Assembly (NCBI RefSeq): GCF_003205615.1
Contig: NZ_PYBV01000052.1
Location: 1-32,671 of the forward strand
Direction of reading: 5' to 3'
DNA: 32,671 bases
DNA from: Micromonospora arborensis
Lineage (GTDB): Bacteria; Actinomycetota; Actinomycetes; Mycobacteriales; Micromonosporaceae
Shown: in pieces, positions 6,782 to 15,580 of the stretch
How positions within the stretch are numbered: the stretch's first letter is position 1
Layout of the letters: every line of letters begins with the position of its first letter
Notes under the pieces: generated by a model
Seen by the model: the letters and a program-made list of their open reading frames with translations, nothing else
Databases searched by the model: none
What the model was told of the DNA's origin: nothing
Made by a program: the position numbers and the translations under genes

Positions 6782-8128
6782 TCAGTGGTCGTGGTTGTGC
6801 TCCGCCTCGTTGGCGGCGCGCAGCGCGTCGAGGGTGACCTCGTTGCCGGCCGAGTCCTTGATCGTGATGCGCTCCATGACGGCGGCGAGCGCCTTGCCCC
6901 GCCGCACGTCGCCGAAGACCGCGGCCGCTGCGCCGGAGCGCACCAGCTGGTCGTAGTACTGCTGAGGGGCCATCCCGGCGCGCTGCGCCCGGTGCACGAT
7001 CTCGTGCCCGAACTCGTCGTCGGAGACCTGCACGTCCTCCGCGTCGGCCAGAGTGTCCAGCAGGAGCTGAACCTTGACACCCTCGGTCGCCGCCTCGGTC
7101 AGCTCGGCGTCGATCTGCTCCTCGGTCTTCTCCTCGGCCGCGAGGTATTCCTCCATGGAGGCGCCGATGCGCTCCAACTGGTCGACCATCGCCTGCTTAC
7201 GGCTGGCGACCTCCTCGCGGACGACACCCTCCGGCGCCGGGATCTCGGCGGCCTCGACGAGCTGCGCGAGCGCCTTGTCGCGGGCGGCGTAGATCTGCTC
7301 GACCTGCTTGCCCTGAGTGACCCGCGCCCGCAGGTCGCCGCGCAGCTCCTCGATCGTGTCGAACTCGCTGGCCATCTGGGCGAACTCGTCGTTCAGCTCC
7401 GGCAGCTCCTTCTCCTTGACCGTACGCACGGTCACCGCCACCTCGGCGTCCCGACCGGCGAAGTCGCCACCGACCAGCTGGGTGGTGAAGGTGGTGTCCT
7501 CGCCGGCGGCGAGACCGACCACTGCCTCGTCGAGGCCCGGCAGCAACTGCTTGCTGCCCACCTCGTGGGAGATGTTGCTCGCCTGGCCGCCCGGCACGTC
7601 CTGGCCGTCGACGGTGGCGTTCAGGTCGATCTGGACGTAGTCACCCTCGGCGGCGGCCCGCTCGACGGTCTTCAGGGTCGCGAACCGCTCCCGCAGGTTC
7701 TTCACCTGCTCGTCGATCTCGCTCTCATCGATCTGCAGCTCGTCCACGGTCACCTCGAGGGTGGACGCGTCCGGGATGGTGATCTCCGGGCGGACGTCGA
7801 CCTCAGCGGTGAAGTTCAGCGAGTCACCGTCGTTGAACTCGGTGATCTCGACCTCGGGACGCCCCAGCGTCTTCAGATCGTGCTCGCGCACCGCGGCGAG
7901 GATGTTCTCCGGGATGGCCTCCTGGACCGCCTCGTTGAGGACGGTGCCCCGGCCCACCCGCTGGTCGATCACCGCGGTCGGCACCTTGCCCCGGCGGAAG
8001 CCCGGAACCTGGACCTGCGAACCGATCTCCCGGTACGCCTTCTTGAGGCTCGGCTCGAGCTCGACGAACGGCACCTCGATGGCGAGCCGCACGCGCGTCG
8101 GGCTCAGAGTCTCGACGGTGCTCTTCAC
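6782..8128 (-). CDS. tig: Trigger factor (ribosome-associated chaperone and prolyl isomerase)
   Basis: The 448-aa product is a full-length trigger factor, which binds ribosomal protein L23 at the tunnel exit and shields nascent chains. The ribosome-docking signature GFRRGKVP (43-50) is intact. An FKBP-type PPIase domain follows (about 150-245, including GDYVQIDLNATVDG), then the long helical C-terminal chaperone arms. It ends in a His-rich tail (EAEHNHDH). The GTG start is supported by AAGGAG 6-10 nt upstream. The gene lies 138 nt downstream of tRNA-Pro on the same strand. Confidence 0.98.
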   Translation of the reverse strand: MKSTVETLSPTRVRLAIEVPFVELEPSLKKAYREIGSQVQVPGFRRGKVPTAVIDQRVGRGTVLNEAVQEAIPENILAAVREHDLKTLGRPEVEITEFNDGDSLNFTAEVDVRPEITIPDASTLEVTVDELQIDESEIDEQVKNLRERFATLKTVERAAAEGDYVQIDLNATVDGQDVPGGQASNISHEVGSKQLLPGLDEAVVGLAAGEDTTFTTQLVGGDFAGRDAEVAVTVRTVKEKELPELNDEFAQMASEFDTIEELRGDLRARVTQGKQVEQIYAARDKALAQLVEAAEIPAPEGVVREEVASRKQAMVDQLERIGASMEEYLAAEEKTEEQIDAELTEAATEGVKVQLLLDTLADAEDVQVSDDEFGHEIVHRAQRAGMAPQQYYDQLVRSGAAAAVFGDVRRGKALAAVMERITIKDSAGNEVTLDALRAANEAEHNHDH

Positions 8129-8266
8129 AGGCGTACTCCTTGACGGATCTCAGTTGAGTCTGGGCGTGATTCAGCCCATCGAGTGTAGGTGAGCCGGCCT
8201 GACGCACCGGCAGCGCCCGGGGACCGCACTGGGCGGCACCCGGGGCGGATCGGCCGCGGACGACAG

Positions 8267-8340
8267 TCGGGGTGGCGGGATTTGAACCCACGGCCCCTCG
8301 CTCCCAAAGCGAGTGCGCTACCAAGCTGCGCCACACCCCG
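8267..8340 (-). tRNA. tRNA-Pro (anticodon TGG)
   Basis: The 74-nt cloverleaf folds fully. The acceptor arm CGGGGTG pairs with CACCCCG, the anticodon stem CTCGC pairs with GCGAG around the loop TTTGGGA, giving anticodon TGG, and the T-loop is TTCAAAT. The 3' CCA is not encoded. Confidence 0.96.
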
Positions 8341-8699
8341 TGGCGACGTGCAGTCTATGCCGTCGGCGCGACTCCGGCGGTGCCGGGGCACCCCCCACCC
8401 GGACACATGCCCTGAAAGCACACTTACCGCCCACCCGCGCTCGCCGCCGCCGTACCGCCGCGGCCCGCGTCCCGACCGGCGGGCCCGGCCGCCGGTCCGG
8501 CCCGGCTCGCCTCACAAGCCCGTCCCCCGGCCCGGCTCCAAGATCCACGCAAAGTCGGGGAAAGTGCTGCTTCCCGGCGGGTCGAGGCCGCAACATCCCC
8601 GATGTTGTGCGGATCATGGGGCCGCGACGGTGGTGCGGCTACGCGGTCATCATCGCGATTGGGTACGCTGTCAGCGCGTCCCGCAGTAGCGGGGTGCAC
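8341..8699. other. Non-coding spacer between two divergent tRNA genes
   Basis: No credible gene is seen in these 359 bases. The interval should hold promoters for the divergent tRNA-Pro and tRNA-Gly genes. The only recognisable element is TACGCT (8664..8669), a possible -10 for tRNA-Gly, without a clear -35. A small hairpin CAACATC-CCC-GATGTTG lies near 8592..8608. Confidence 0.5.
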
Positions 8700-8773
8700 G
8701 CGGGCGTAGCTCAATGGTAGAGCTTCAGTCTTCCAAACTGACTACGCGAGTTCGATTCTCGTCGCCCGCTCCA
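8700..8773 (+). tRNA. tRNA-Gly (anticodon TCC)
   Basis: The acceptor arm GCGGGCG pairs with CGCCCGC, the anticodon stem TCAGT pairs with ACTGA around CTTCCAA, giving anticodon TCC, and the T-loop is TTCGATT. The mature body is 71 nt (8700..8770) and the 3' CCA (8771..8773) is encoded, unlike in the neighbouring tRNA-Pro. Confidence 0.96.
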
Positions 8774-8779
8774 ACGGCT

Positions 8780-8818
8780 CCGGCCCAGGTCAGAGGCGCA
8801 TCCCCGATCCTGGGCCGG
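8780..8818 (+). terminator. Terminator after tRNA-Gly
   Basis: A perfect 10-bp stem (CCGGCCCAGG at 8780..8789 with CCTGGGCCGG at 8809..8818) starts 7 nt after the tRNA CCA end. The loop is 19 nt. Confidence 0.7.
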
Positions 8819-8912
8819 TCGACCACTCCCCGCTCTGATCTTGCCCGCCGTCTGTGGGCCATCAACTGCTCTAGCCCCCTCGCGGTCGCCTACGGCGAGG
8901 CCCTCGAACGTG

Positions 8913-9410
8913 TCACGAGGTGCGCGGCAGCGCGAGCCAGTCCTGCCAGGTGATGTCCCGGCCCAGAAAACGGGGCTGCCGGAAGGGCCAGTCGGCGGCG
9001 ATCCACTGCGGCACCAGCGCGTCGAGCGCACGCTCCGCCTCGCCGCCGACAAGGTCGTCCACCACCCACCAGGAGACCTCCCCGTCGGAGCCGGTGCGCT
9101 CGGGCGGGTCGACGTAGACACAGCCGAGGATCGCCGTCTCCTCCTCGTCCAGCAGCGCGTAGTTGAACGACTCGTGCGCGGCGATCTCCTTCTCGTGCCG
9201 CAGCAGGTCGGCGCGGTCCTCCTCATAGGTCATCGTCTCCGGGGGCCACCCCCAGGCCGGGCCGAAGATCTCCCACAGGCGCTCCCGGGAACCCATCACG
9301 GCGGGGTAGTCGAGCGCGGTGTCCGCCTCCCGGATCGGCCGCAGGTGAAGCGCGGTGTGCGGCACGGGCACGTGGACAGGGTGGACGAAGTCGTCAGGCA
9401 ACCAGCTCAT
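8913..9410 (-). CDS. GNAT-like N-acetyltransferase family protein
   Basis: The 165-aa product resembles small acetyltransferase-fold proteins. It has an N-terminal strand with LHLRPIREAD, a middle segment FNYALLDEEETAILGCVYVD as in the GNAT beta4 region, and WWVVDDLVGGEAERALD where the acetyl-CoA binding helix would lie. The usual Q/RxxGxG/A loop is not clear, so activity is uncertain. The ATG at 9410 was chosen because the sequence before it is not protein-like. It is divergent from the secreted carboxypeptidase gene. A weak hairpin, CCTCGC...GCGAGG (8878..8900), lies after its stop. Confidence 0.65.
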   Translation of the reverse strand: MSWLPDDFVHPVHVPVPHTALHLRPIREADTALDYPAVMGSRERLWEIFGPAWGWPPETMTYEEDRADLLRHEKEIAAHESFNYALLDEEETAILGCVYVDPPERTGSDGEVSWWVVDDLVGGEAERALDALVPQWIAADWPFRQPRFLGRDITWQDWLALPRTS

Positions 9411-9552
9411 AAGCGCCGAGGCTATCGCCGAGTGCCTACCCGTCACACGTAGGCGGACCCAGGTGGACCGCGCGACCGCGGCGCCGACCTTGACAGATAA
9501 CGATCTATGCACTGGTGTGAGACCAAGACATCGATGTCCGTCAGGAGGGCAC

Positions 9553-11697
9553 ATGATCGTCCGACGACGGTGGACAGCTGCCGCCACAACAGCGATCCTG
9601 TTCAGCGCGGTTCTGTCCCACCCCGGTCCGGGGAGCGCGGCACCCGCCGATCCGGCCACACCAGTCACCCTGAGCGCCACCGAAACCGCCCTGGTTCGCG
9701 TACAGCTACGGGATCAGGCGCAGCTCGACCGGCTGGTCGCCGCCGGCACGGACCTGGCCAACCGGCCCCGGACCCGGGACGGGCGGATCCTCGCCGACCT
9801 GGTGCTGACCGGGGCGCAGCTCGCCGAACTGACCTCGCAGGGCGCAGCCGCGGTCCAGGTCGTGCAGCGTGCCGAGGACGGCAGCCGGCACTACGCCGAC
9901 AGCGTCCGCGCGGCTCAGGCCCGCACCGCCGCCGGGCTGCGCGCTCCGGCGGCCGGCCAACGGACCGCCACCGCCGCGGTCGTGGACACCCTCCAGGTGC
10001 AGCAGGCGTACTGGTGGACCACGGGTGGGCAGACCTTCCTGCAGACCCAGGTGGCCACCACCGCCACCGACGACCCGGACGTGGAGATCACGGTCAGTTG
10101 GCGGACGTCCGACGGCGCCACCGGAACGTTCCCGCTGTCCCGGTTCGAGGATTCCGGCGAGTACCAGTACCACTACGCGCTCCCCCAGCCGGTGCCGAAC
10201 CGGCCGGTTCAGTTGACCGCCACCTCCAGCCTCGGCGGGGTCAGCCGGGTGGTCACGCCGACGCTCTGGCCGAACGCCACCCCGCCGCCACTGCCGGCCG
10301 GCTACCAGAAGGACTTCATCGACGCGTACCTGACGCCGACCGACATCCAGGCGCGGATCAAGCGGCTGGCCCGTCAGTACCGGGACCTGGTCGACGTGAT
10401 CGACCTGCCGAACAAGACCCAGGGATACCGACGCAACGCCGCCGCCTACCTGGGCGACCCGGCGGTGGCTGCCGTGGTGGTCGAGTCGGTCCGCTTCGGC
10501 GACCAGGGCATGAACGGCGTCCAGGTGCGGACGGTCGATCCGGGCCGGCGCAACCGCCCACTGACCATCGGCTACCGCGACCGCGTCCTCACGGTCTCGC
10601 TGGCCACCGACACCGCGGGCAAGACGGTGAGCACCACCGACGAGGTCGCGGCGGCGATCAACGCCCGCCAACCGGACCGGTTCCGGGCCACCGTCGAGGA
10701 CGGCTCGGCCGGGCTGCCCATGCCGGTCGCCGGCCCCGCACGGCTCGACGACGGCCTCCAGGGCACCGAGGTGCCGGCACGGCCGTGGACGGTGCAGGCG
10801 CTGCGCCTCGGCGTGCACCGGGACGGCTCCCGGGTCGGGGTGCTCGCGTACTCCCAGGAACATGCCCGGGAGTGGGCCACGCCGCTGGTGACGCTGGAGT
10901 TCGCCGAGCGGATGCTGGCCAACGCGCGGACCGACCCGGCCACCCGCGAGCTGCTGGAGCAGGTCGACATCTTCGTCATCCCGATGGTCAACCCGGATGG
11001 CGCGAACTACTCGTTCAACGACTTCAACTTCCAGCGCAAGAACCTGGTCAACCACTGCACCGGGCCGGCCCGCGACCCGAAGAACCGCACGTCGTGGGGC
11101 GTCGACATCAACCGCAACTACACCGTCGGGTCATACTTCGACGGGTACGTGGGCGGCAGCGCCAACTGCCTGTCCGGCACCTACTCGGGCACCGCTGAGC
11201 TGTCCGAGGCGGAGAGCAGCAACGTCATCGCGCTCGCCGAGGCCCACCCGAACATCACGTTCGCGATGAACGTGCACTCCTACGGCGGGTACTTCATGTG
11301 GCCGCCGGGGGCGTACCGGGCCGACGGGCGGATCACCCTGCCCCGGCCGTCGATCGACGAGTCGACGCTGTTCCTCGACAGCGCCCGGCGGATCGTCGGC
11401 GCCATCGCCCAGGAGCGTGGCACCGTCACCTGGCCGTCGCAGACCGGTCCGGTCGCCGACGTGCTCTACTCCGCTGCCGGCAACTCGGCCGACCAGCTCT
11501 ACTACGAGTTGGGCATCTTCGCCTGGGACTTCGAGGTCGGCAACGACAGGTGGAATGCGGCCACCAGCGAGTGGGAGGCCGTCGGCTTCCAGCCGCCGTT
11601 CGACGAGGCCCACGGCGAGTCCCAGGAGTACGCCGGCGGGCTGGTGGAGATGGTCCGGGTGGCCCGCGACTACGCGGCGGCCCAGCCCGCTCCCTGA
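9553..11697 (+). CDS. Secreted M14-family zinc carboxypeptidase
   Basis: The 714-aa product starts with a Sec-type signal peptide (basic MIVRRRW, then a hydrophobic core, cleavage near residues 28-31 at GSAA). The M14 peptidase domain lies in the C-terminal half. Zinc ligands are His437 and Glu440 (EHAREW) and His575 (MNVHSYGG), with substrate-binding NRNY and the catalytic Glu661 (WDFEVGND). The N-terminal 300 residues probably form a propeptide and a beta-rich accessory region. It should act outside the cell on C-terminal residues of peptides. AGGAGG precedes the ATG at 9553. A strong terminator follows. Confidence 0.93.
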   Translation: MIVRRRWTAAATTAILFSAVLSHPGPGSAAPADPATPVTLSATETALVRVQLRDQAQLDRLVAAGTDLANRPRTRDGRILADLVLTGAQLAELTSQGAAAVQVVQRAEDGSRHYADSVRAAQARTAAGLRAPAAGQRTATAAVVDTLQVQQAYWWTTGGQTFLQTQVATTATDDPDVEITVSWRTSDGATGTFPLSRFEDSGEYQYHYALPQPVPNRPVQLTATSSLGGVSRVVTPTLWPNATPPPLPAGYQKDFIDAYLTPTDIQARIKRLARQYRDLVDVIDLPNKTQGYRRNAAAYLGDPAVAAVVVESVRFGDQGMNGVQVRTVDPGRRNRPLTIGYRDRVLTVSLATDTAGKTVSTTDEVAAAINARQPDRFRATVEDGSAGLPMPVAGPARLDDGLQGTEVPARPWTVQALRLGVHRDGSRVGVLAYSQEHAREWATPLVTLEFAERMLANARTDPATRELLEQVDIFVIPMVNPDGANYSFNDFNFQRKNLVNHCTGPARDPKNRTSWGVDINRNYTVGSYFDGYVGGSANCLSGTYSGTAELSEAESSNVIALAEAHPNITFAMNVHSYGGYFMWPPGAYRADGRITLPRPSIDESTLFLDSARRIVGAIAQERGTVTWPSQTGPVADVLYSAAGNSADQLYYELGIFAWDFEVGNDRWNAATSEWEAVGFQPPFDEAHGESQEYAGGLVEMVRVARDYAAAQPAP

Positions 11698-11702
11698 TCC
11701 TC

Positions 11703-11743
11703 CCGGCGGTGCCGTGCCCGCGTGCCGGGCACGGCACCGCCGG
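11703..11743 (+). terminator. Strong terminator after the M14 carboxypeptidase
   Basis: A perfect 18-bp inverted repeat (11703..11720 and 11726..11743) closes a 5-nt loop CGTGC, starting 6 nt after the stop. There is no U tract, as in many GC-rich actinomycete terminators. Confidence 0.85.
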
Positions 11744-11917
11744 CCGAGCCGCAGCGGGCGCTGTCGGCTCAGGCGAAGCGCGGTTCACCGCACGAGCTAC
11801 GGCCCAGGGAACGCGGCGGGCGGTCGTCCGGCGCTGCCGAGAGACGGACCGCCCGACTACGGATGAACCGCGGCCAGCGGGGTATGCGGCGGCCCTGTCT
11901 GGTGGAGGAGACGACCA

Positions 11918-11939
11918 GCCTCGCGGCGTGCCGCGAGGC
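11918..11939 (-). terminator. Possible terminator after the membrane protein gene
   Basis: GCCTCGCGG (11918..11926) pairs perfectly with CCGCGAGGC (11931..11939) around a 4-nt loop. It lies about 50 nt downstream of the stop at 11991. The rest of 11744-11990 shows no gene. Confidence 0.5.
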
Positions 11940-11990
11940 CGACGCCCGGGCGGGCGGCGCTCGCCGGCCGCCTGGGCGTTTCCCCGATCC

Positions 11991-12536
11991 TCAGTTCGAG
12001 GAGATCCAGTTCCACGCCGAGACGACCCACTCGGTCTGTTGGAGCCACGCCACGCCCAGGCCGACGAGGAACACCGCCGTCGCCAGGTGGGCACCTCGGG
12101 CGCTGCGGCGGACCCGCCCGAACTGCCGCTCCAGCACCACGCGGCCGACGAACCGGGACAGGGCGAACAGGCCGACCGCCACCAGCATGCTGAGCACCAG
12201 CACCAGCACCGGGCCGCTCAGGTCGCCCTGGCCGGAGAGCGCCCAGATCCCCCAGCAGACGAACGCGAAGAGCCCTGCGATCGCGCTCCACTCACCGCCG
12301 CGACGCCACTGCGCCATCCGCCAGCTCAGCGGCCGACGCGGGGCCGGCTCGCCGGGCCAGCCGGTGCCGGTCGGCTCCTGCTCGACCACCGGGAACGGTA
12401 CGGTCCGCGGGCTGCGCGGCTCACCCACCGAAGCGACGCCCCGGCGAAACCCGTCGCGCTGCGGCGGCACCCCGACGCCGGCCTGCGGTGGCACCTCCAC
12501 GGTCCGCTCCGCCCACGGCTGCGTCTGGTCTGCCAT
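11991..12536 (-). CDS. Three-helix membrane protein, unknown function
   Basis: The 181-aa product has a polar, proline-rich N-terminal cytoplasmic region (residues 1-80). Three hydrophobic segments follow: about 84-101 (SAIAGLFAFVCWGIWAL), 106-128 (GPVLVLVLSMLVAVGLFALS) and 148-166 (LATAVFLVGLGVAWL). A basic loop (GRVVLERQFGRVRRSARG) lies before the last. The ATG has a strong GGGGGAGG upstream. It is divergent from the small acidic/basic protein gene at 12677. I do not recognise the family. Confidence 0.75.
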   Translation of the reverse strand: MADQTQPWAERTVEVPPQAGVGVPPQRDGFRRGVASVGEPRSPRTVPFPVVEQEPTGTGWPGEPAPRRPLSWRMAQWRRGGEWSAIAGLFAFVCWGIWALSGQGDLSGPVLVLVLSMLVAVGLFALSRFVGRVVLERQFGRVRRSARGAHLATAVFLVGLGVAWLQQTEWVVSAWNWISSN

Positions 12537-12676
12537 CTCGTCCTCCCCCTGACCGACGGCATCACCGCCGCCTGGATTCGAGGGTAGCCAGCCGACAAAC
12601 AGGTCGCCGAACCCGCCCGGGACGCGGTCCGGCACGACAGTGCCGCATCGCACGCCCGCCGGGGTACGGTCGGCTG

Positions 12677-13018
12677 ATGGGTGACCAGGACCGACGACGG
12701 CGACGGCTACGCCACCACCCCGACGCCGAGCCGGCCGGTCGGAGCGACGACGGCCCGAGGCCCAGCACCACGGGCGTGCCGGACAGTGACAACCCGCCGC
12801 CGCGCCGCAGGGGCCCGGGCGGCGACGAGCGCGACGGCGAGCGAGGGCTACGCGGGTTGGTCGGTTCCGGCTCGTCCCAGGTGGGGCTGAGTGCCGCGCT
12901 GCGGGCCCGGGACGCCGCTCGACCCACTGACGACGACCTGGCCGAGGCGGAGGCCCGGGTGGTGGTCGTCCGCCGTAACTGGGTGCCCCGCGAGGAGTTG
13001 CCCCGCCCGCCGCGCTGA
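12677..13018 (+). CDS. Conserved-looking hypothetical protein, disordered and charged
   Basis: The 113-aa product has a low-complexity N-terminal two thirds rich in Arg, Asp, Pro and Gly, which is probably disordered. A more ordered C-terminal part (about 66-113) includes LRARDAARPTDDDLAEAEA and VVVVRRNWVPREELP. There is no signal peptide or membrane helix. No Shine-Dalgarno is visible, but TACGGT (12665..12670) lies 6 nt before the ATG, the layout of a leaderless actinobacterial mRNA. It ends 12 nt from the end of rpiB, which converges on it. Function unknown. Confidence 0.65.
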   Translation: MGDQDRRRRRLRHHPDAEPAGRSDDGPRPSTTGVPDSDNPPPRRRGPGGDERDGERGLRGLVGSGSSQVGLSAALRARDAARPTDDDLAEAEARVVVVRRNWVPREELPRPPR

Positions 13019-13030
13019 CCGCCAGCCGGG

Positions 13031-13498
13031 TCAGGGCAGGTCGGGCAGCTGCCGGGTGCGCTCGTACTCGGCCACCTGGGCGATCCGACGGGCATGCCGC
13101 TCGTTGCCGGAGAACGGCGTGCTCAGGAACGCCTCGACGATGCCGGTGGCCTCGTCCAAAGTGTGCTGGCGGGCGCCGACCGCGACCACGTTCGCGTCGT
13201 TGTGCTGGCGGGCCAACTGAGCGGTCTCCACGCTCCAGGCCAACGCGGCGCGGACCCCGGCAACCTTGTTCGCGGCGATCTGCTCACCGTTGCCGGACCC
13301 ACCGATGACCACCCCGAGGCCCGTCTCGTCGGCCACCACCTGGTCGCCGGTATGCAGGCAGAACGTCGGGTAGTCGTCGTCCGGGTCGTAGCCGTGCGGG
13401 CCGACGTCGACCACGTCGTACCCCTGCATGGCCAGGTGATTGGCCAGGTGCACCTTCAACTCGAAACCGGCGTGATCGGATCCCAGGTAGACGCGCAT
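13031..13498 (-). CDS. rpiB: Ribose-5-phosphate isomerase B
   Basis: The 155-aa product is a full-length RpiB/LacAB-family isomerase interconverting ribose 5-phosphate and ribulose 5-phosphate in the pentose phosphate pathway. The phosphate-binding SDHAGFELK (7-15) and the loop GGSGNGEQIAANK (66-78) are intact, with Glu72 in the position of the general base used by the mycobacterial enzyme, which replaces the Cys used by the E. coli enzyme. His99 (ARQHN) is the expected ring-opening residue. The C-terminal QRR/ERH-type helix is RHARRIAQVAEYE. No strong Shine-Dalgarno precedes the ATG. Confidence 0.96.
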   Translation of the reverse strand: MRVYLGSDHAGFELKVHLANHLAMQGYDVVDVGPHGYDPDDDYPTFCLHTGDQVVADETGLGVVIGGSGNGEQIAANKVAGVRAALAWSVETAQLARQHNDANVVAVGARQHTLDEATGIVEAFLSTPFSGNERHARRIAQVAEYERTRQLPDLP

Positions 13499-13520
13499 AC
13501 CGGGCAGTCTGTCAGGCCGC

Positions 13521-13554
13521 GCTCTCCGACGCCGCACGGGCAGCGTCGGAGAGC
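13521..13554 (-). terminator. Terminator after the DUF1015 gene
   Basis: A perfect 12-bp stem (GCTCTCCGACGC with GCGTCGGAGAGC) closes a 10-nt loop. It lies between the DUF1015 gene stop (13587) and the rpiB start (13498), so rpiB is probably transcribed separately. Confidence 0.8.
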
Positions 13555-13586
13555 CGGGTTCGTCACACGGTCGGGCGTGCGGTCGC

Positions 13587-14786
13587 TCAGCGCGGCAGCT
13601 CGGCGACGACCAGACCGCCGCGCGCCTTCGGAGTGAACCAGGTGCTCTTGCGGGGCATCTTCTCCCGGGCCAGATTGACCGCGACGAAGTCGTCCACGGT
13701 CACCGGCGCGATCAGAACGGCCAGCTCCGCCCGCCCGGCGTCGACCTCACCGGTGAGCCAGCTTGCCGGGTAGTCACCGCCGACGTAGGTGATCCGCTTG
13801 TCGCCCGGGTCCAGCCCGAGCGCGTCGCGCAGCAGCAGCCGCTCGACCAGGGCGTGGTCCAGGTTCTCCAGGTCACCCGCGGCCGTGGCGGGCAGGCGCA
13901 CCGCGTACCCCTGACCGTCGAGGCGAAGGTGCACGGTGCCGCCGGTCGCCGGGACCTCGACCGGGCCGTCGATCGGCTCGACCTCGGCGCCCGCGGCCCG
14001 CAGCCGGTCGAGCAGCTCGGCCGGTGTGGTGGTCAGCTCGCTGACCAGCCGGTTGTACGGCTGGATGGCGACCGACGCGGGGGTGGTGATCACGGCCAGG
14101 AAGCGCGGCAGCCCGCCGGTCTGGGCGGCCAGGCTGCGGTGGTTACCGTCGGCGACGACCAGCTCCCCACCACCGGCGAGGGCGGTCAACGTGGCCTGTT
14201 CCGGGCCGGGGCCGAGCAGCCAGATGGCGTGCGTGCGCCCCGCCTGGTCGGTGTCCGTCGCGGCGGGAGCGCCGGCCGTGTCCGTCGCCGCCGCGAGGGC
14301 GGCGTGCAGCTCGTCGCCACGCCCGGTCTGCAGCAGGAGCACCGGCGAGAGCAGGTGGCCCAACGCCTCGGCCAGCGCCACCCGCTCGCGGACCTTGGCG
14401 ATGAAGACGTCCTCGTTGCGGATCACCAGGCCCGGCTCGTCGGCCCGGGTGGAGATCTGGTCGGTGTCCACCATCGCGAACAGCCCGTACGCCGGCTCCT
14501 CGCCGGGCGCGCTGATCCGGTAGAGCACCACCACCTGCTCGGCGGGGGTGTAACTGCCATCGGCCTTGGCCTCGGCGAGGCGGGCCACCGCGTCCGGCAG
14601 CGCGTCGAGGAACGACTTGCCCAGACTCTGCGGGGCGCGATGCGGCATCTCGATGCCGAGAGCGCTCTGCGGGTTGGCCTCGATGATCGCGGTGATCTCC
14701 GCGTCATCGGCGAACTCGTCGTAATTTTGCGCACCGGTGCCACCAGTGGTGACCCAGGCCCGGGAGATCGGATGCACGACCGTCAT
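13587..14786 (-). CDS. DUF1015-family protein
   Basis: The 399-aa product carries the hallmarks of DUF1015 proteins: an early NYDEF motif, the central VVADGNHRSLAA motif (typical form ADGHHR) and the C-terminal MPRKSTWFTPKARGGLV motif (typical form KSTYFYPK). Biochemical function of the family is not settled; members are cytoplasmic and often near serine or amino-acid metabolism genes. An in-frame GTG at 14819 would add 11 residues. I prefer the ATG at 14786 because TAGCGT lies 8 nt before it, as in a leaderless mRNA. A terminator follows the gene. Confidence 0.88.
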   Translation of the reverse strand: MTVVHPISRAWVTTGGTGAQNYDEFADDAEITAIIEANPQSALGIEMPHRAPQSLGKSFLDALPDAVARLAEAKADGSYTPAEQVVVLYRISAPGEEPAYGLFAMVDTDQISTRADEPGLVIRNEDVFIAKVRERVALAEALGHLLSPVLLLQTGRGDELHAALAAATDTAGAPAATDTDQAGRTHAIWLLGPGPEQATLTALAGGGELVVADGNHRSLAAQTGGLPRFLAVITTPASVAIQPYNRLVSELTTTPAELLDRLRAAGAEVEPIDGPVEVPATGGTVHLRLDGQGYAVRLPATAAGDLENLDHALVERLLLRDALGLDPGDKRITYVGGDYPASWLTGEVDAGRAELAVLIAPVTVDDFVAVNLAREKMPRKSTWFTPKARGGLVVAELPR

Positions 14787-14865
14787 GCCCACTGACGCTA
14801 CCGGCGACGACGTCGTCACCGACGGGGACCCGCGTGGCGTCCACCAGATGAAAGTGCCGGGTCGG

Positions 14866-15432
14866 TCAGCTGGCGCGGTCGGACGCGCCCCGGCGGTGCC
14901 TGCCGGCCGTCGTCGGCCCGCCGTTGCCCCGTCGGCCGGTCACGGCCGGCCCGGTGTTCACCGCGCGGCGGGGCGACGCGGGCGGCCCCGGCACCGGACG
15001 CTCGGGAGGCGGCGACGGGACGGGCCGCGGGCTCAGCGGCGGCGTCGGCACCGGACGCGGGGTGGTCGGTGCCGGCGGCGGCGGGGCGGGCTCGGCCGGC
15101 GCGGCCGCCGACGGAAGGACCGGAGCCGACGGTACGAGGGCAGCCACGACCGGAACCGGCGGCAGAGACTCAAGAACCGGCGACCCGGGATCAGTCGGTG
15201 CCGGAGCATCGGCCGACGCGTCATCGGCGGGCGGGGTCAGGCGGGACGTCACCGGAACCCGGGCCACGCCGACCACGATGGGCGGGGCGAGCAGGTCCGC
15301 CACGTGGGCGGGCAGGTCGGGGCGGACCGTCGGCCAGCGGGAGTCGTCGACCGACCAGTAGGCCGCGCCGGGAGTCTCGATCACCCCCTGCCGGGTCAGC
15401 TGATCGTCACCGGACGCACGGTGCTTGGCCAT
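14866..15432 (-). CDS. Proline-rich protein of unknown function
   Basis: The 188-aa product has a short folded-looking N-terminus (residues 1-60, with GVIETPGAAYWSVDDSRWP and DLPAHVADLL) and then about 120 residues of Pro, Ala, Ser and Arg that should be disordered. There is no signal peptide or membrane helix. The ATG at 15432 has GGAGG upstream; the frame stays open further upstream but without a better start. It lies 79 nt downstream of the DUF1015 gene start on the same strand, so it is upstream in transcription and may be co-transcribed. I do not recognise it. Confidence 0.7.
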   Translation of the reverse strand: MAKHRASGDDQLTRQGVIETPGAAYWSVDDSRWPTVRPDLPAHVADLLAPPIVVGVARVPVTSRLTPPADDASADAPAPTDPGSPVLESLPPVPVVAALVPSAPVLPSAAAPAEPAPPPPAPTTPRPVPTPPLSPRPVPSPPPERPVPGPPASPRRAVNTGPAVTGRRGNGGPTTAGRHRRGASDRAS

Positions 15433-15580
15433 CGGGAATGCCTCCACGAGCTGCGGGGTGCGGCCCTGCGGGTCGCTGCGGCGGACATGCAGGCCAACGA
15501 GCCCAACGGTCTCCCGGTGACGGGGGCAGGCACCGCTGTGCCGCGACACGCCGAGCGAGGCATCGTGCGGTACGCGGTCG

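Noticed and set aside
8267..8773. tRNA pair as a phage or integrative-element attachment site
   Set aside because: Both tRNAs are intact, and no integrase or duplicated tRNA 3' end was seen nearby.
9490..9518. TTGACA (9490..9495) as -35 of the carboxypeptidase promoter
   Set aside because: No TANNNT hexamer occurs at 16-18 nt spacing; the nearest sequence is TGGTGT.
9706..11055. Open frame antisense to the M14 carboxypeptidase
   Set aside because: Its composition is Arg/Gly/Val-rich without domains, and the opposite strand encodes a peptidase with full catalytic motifs.
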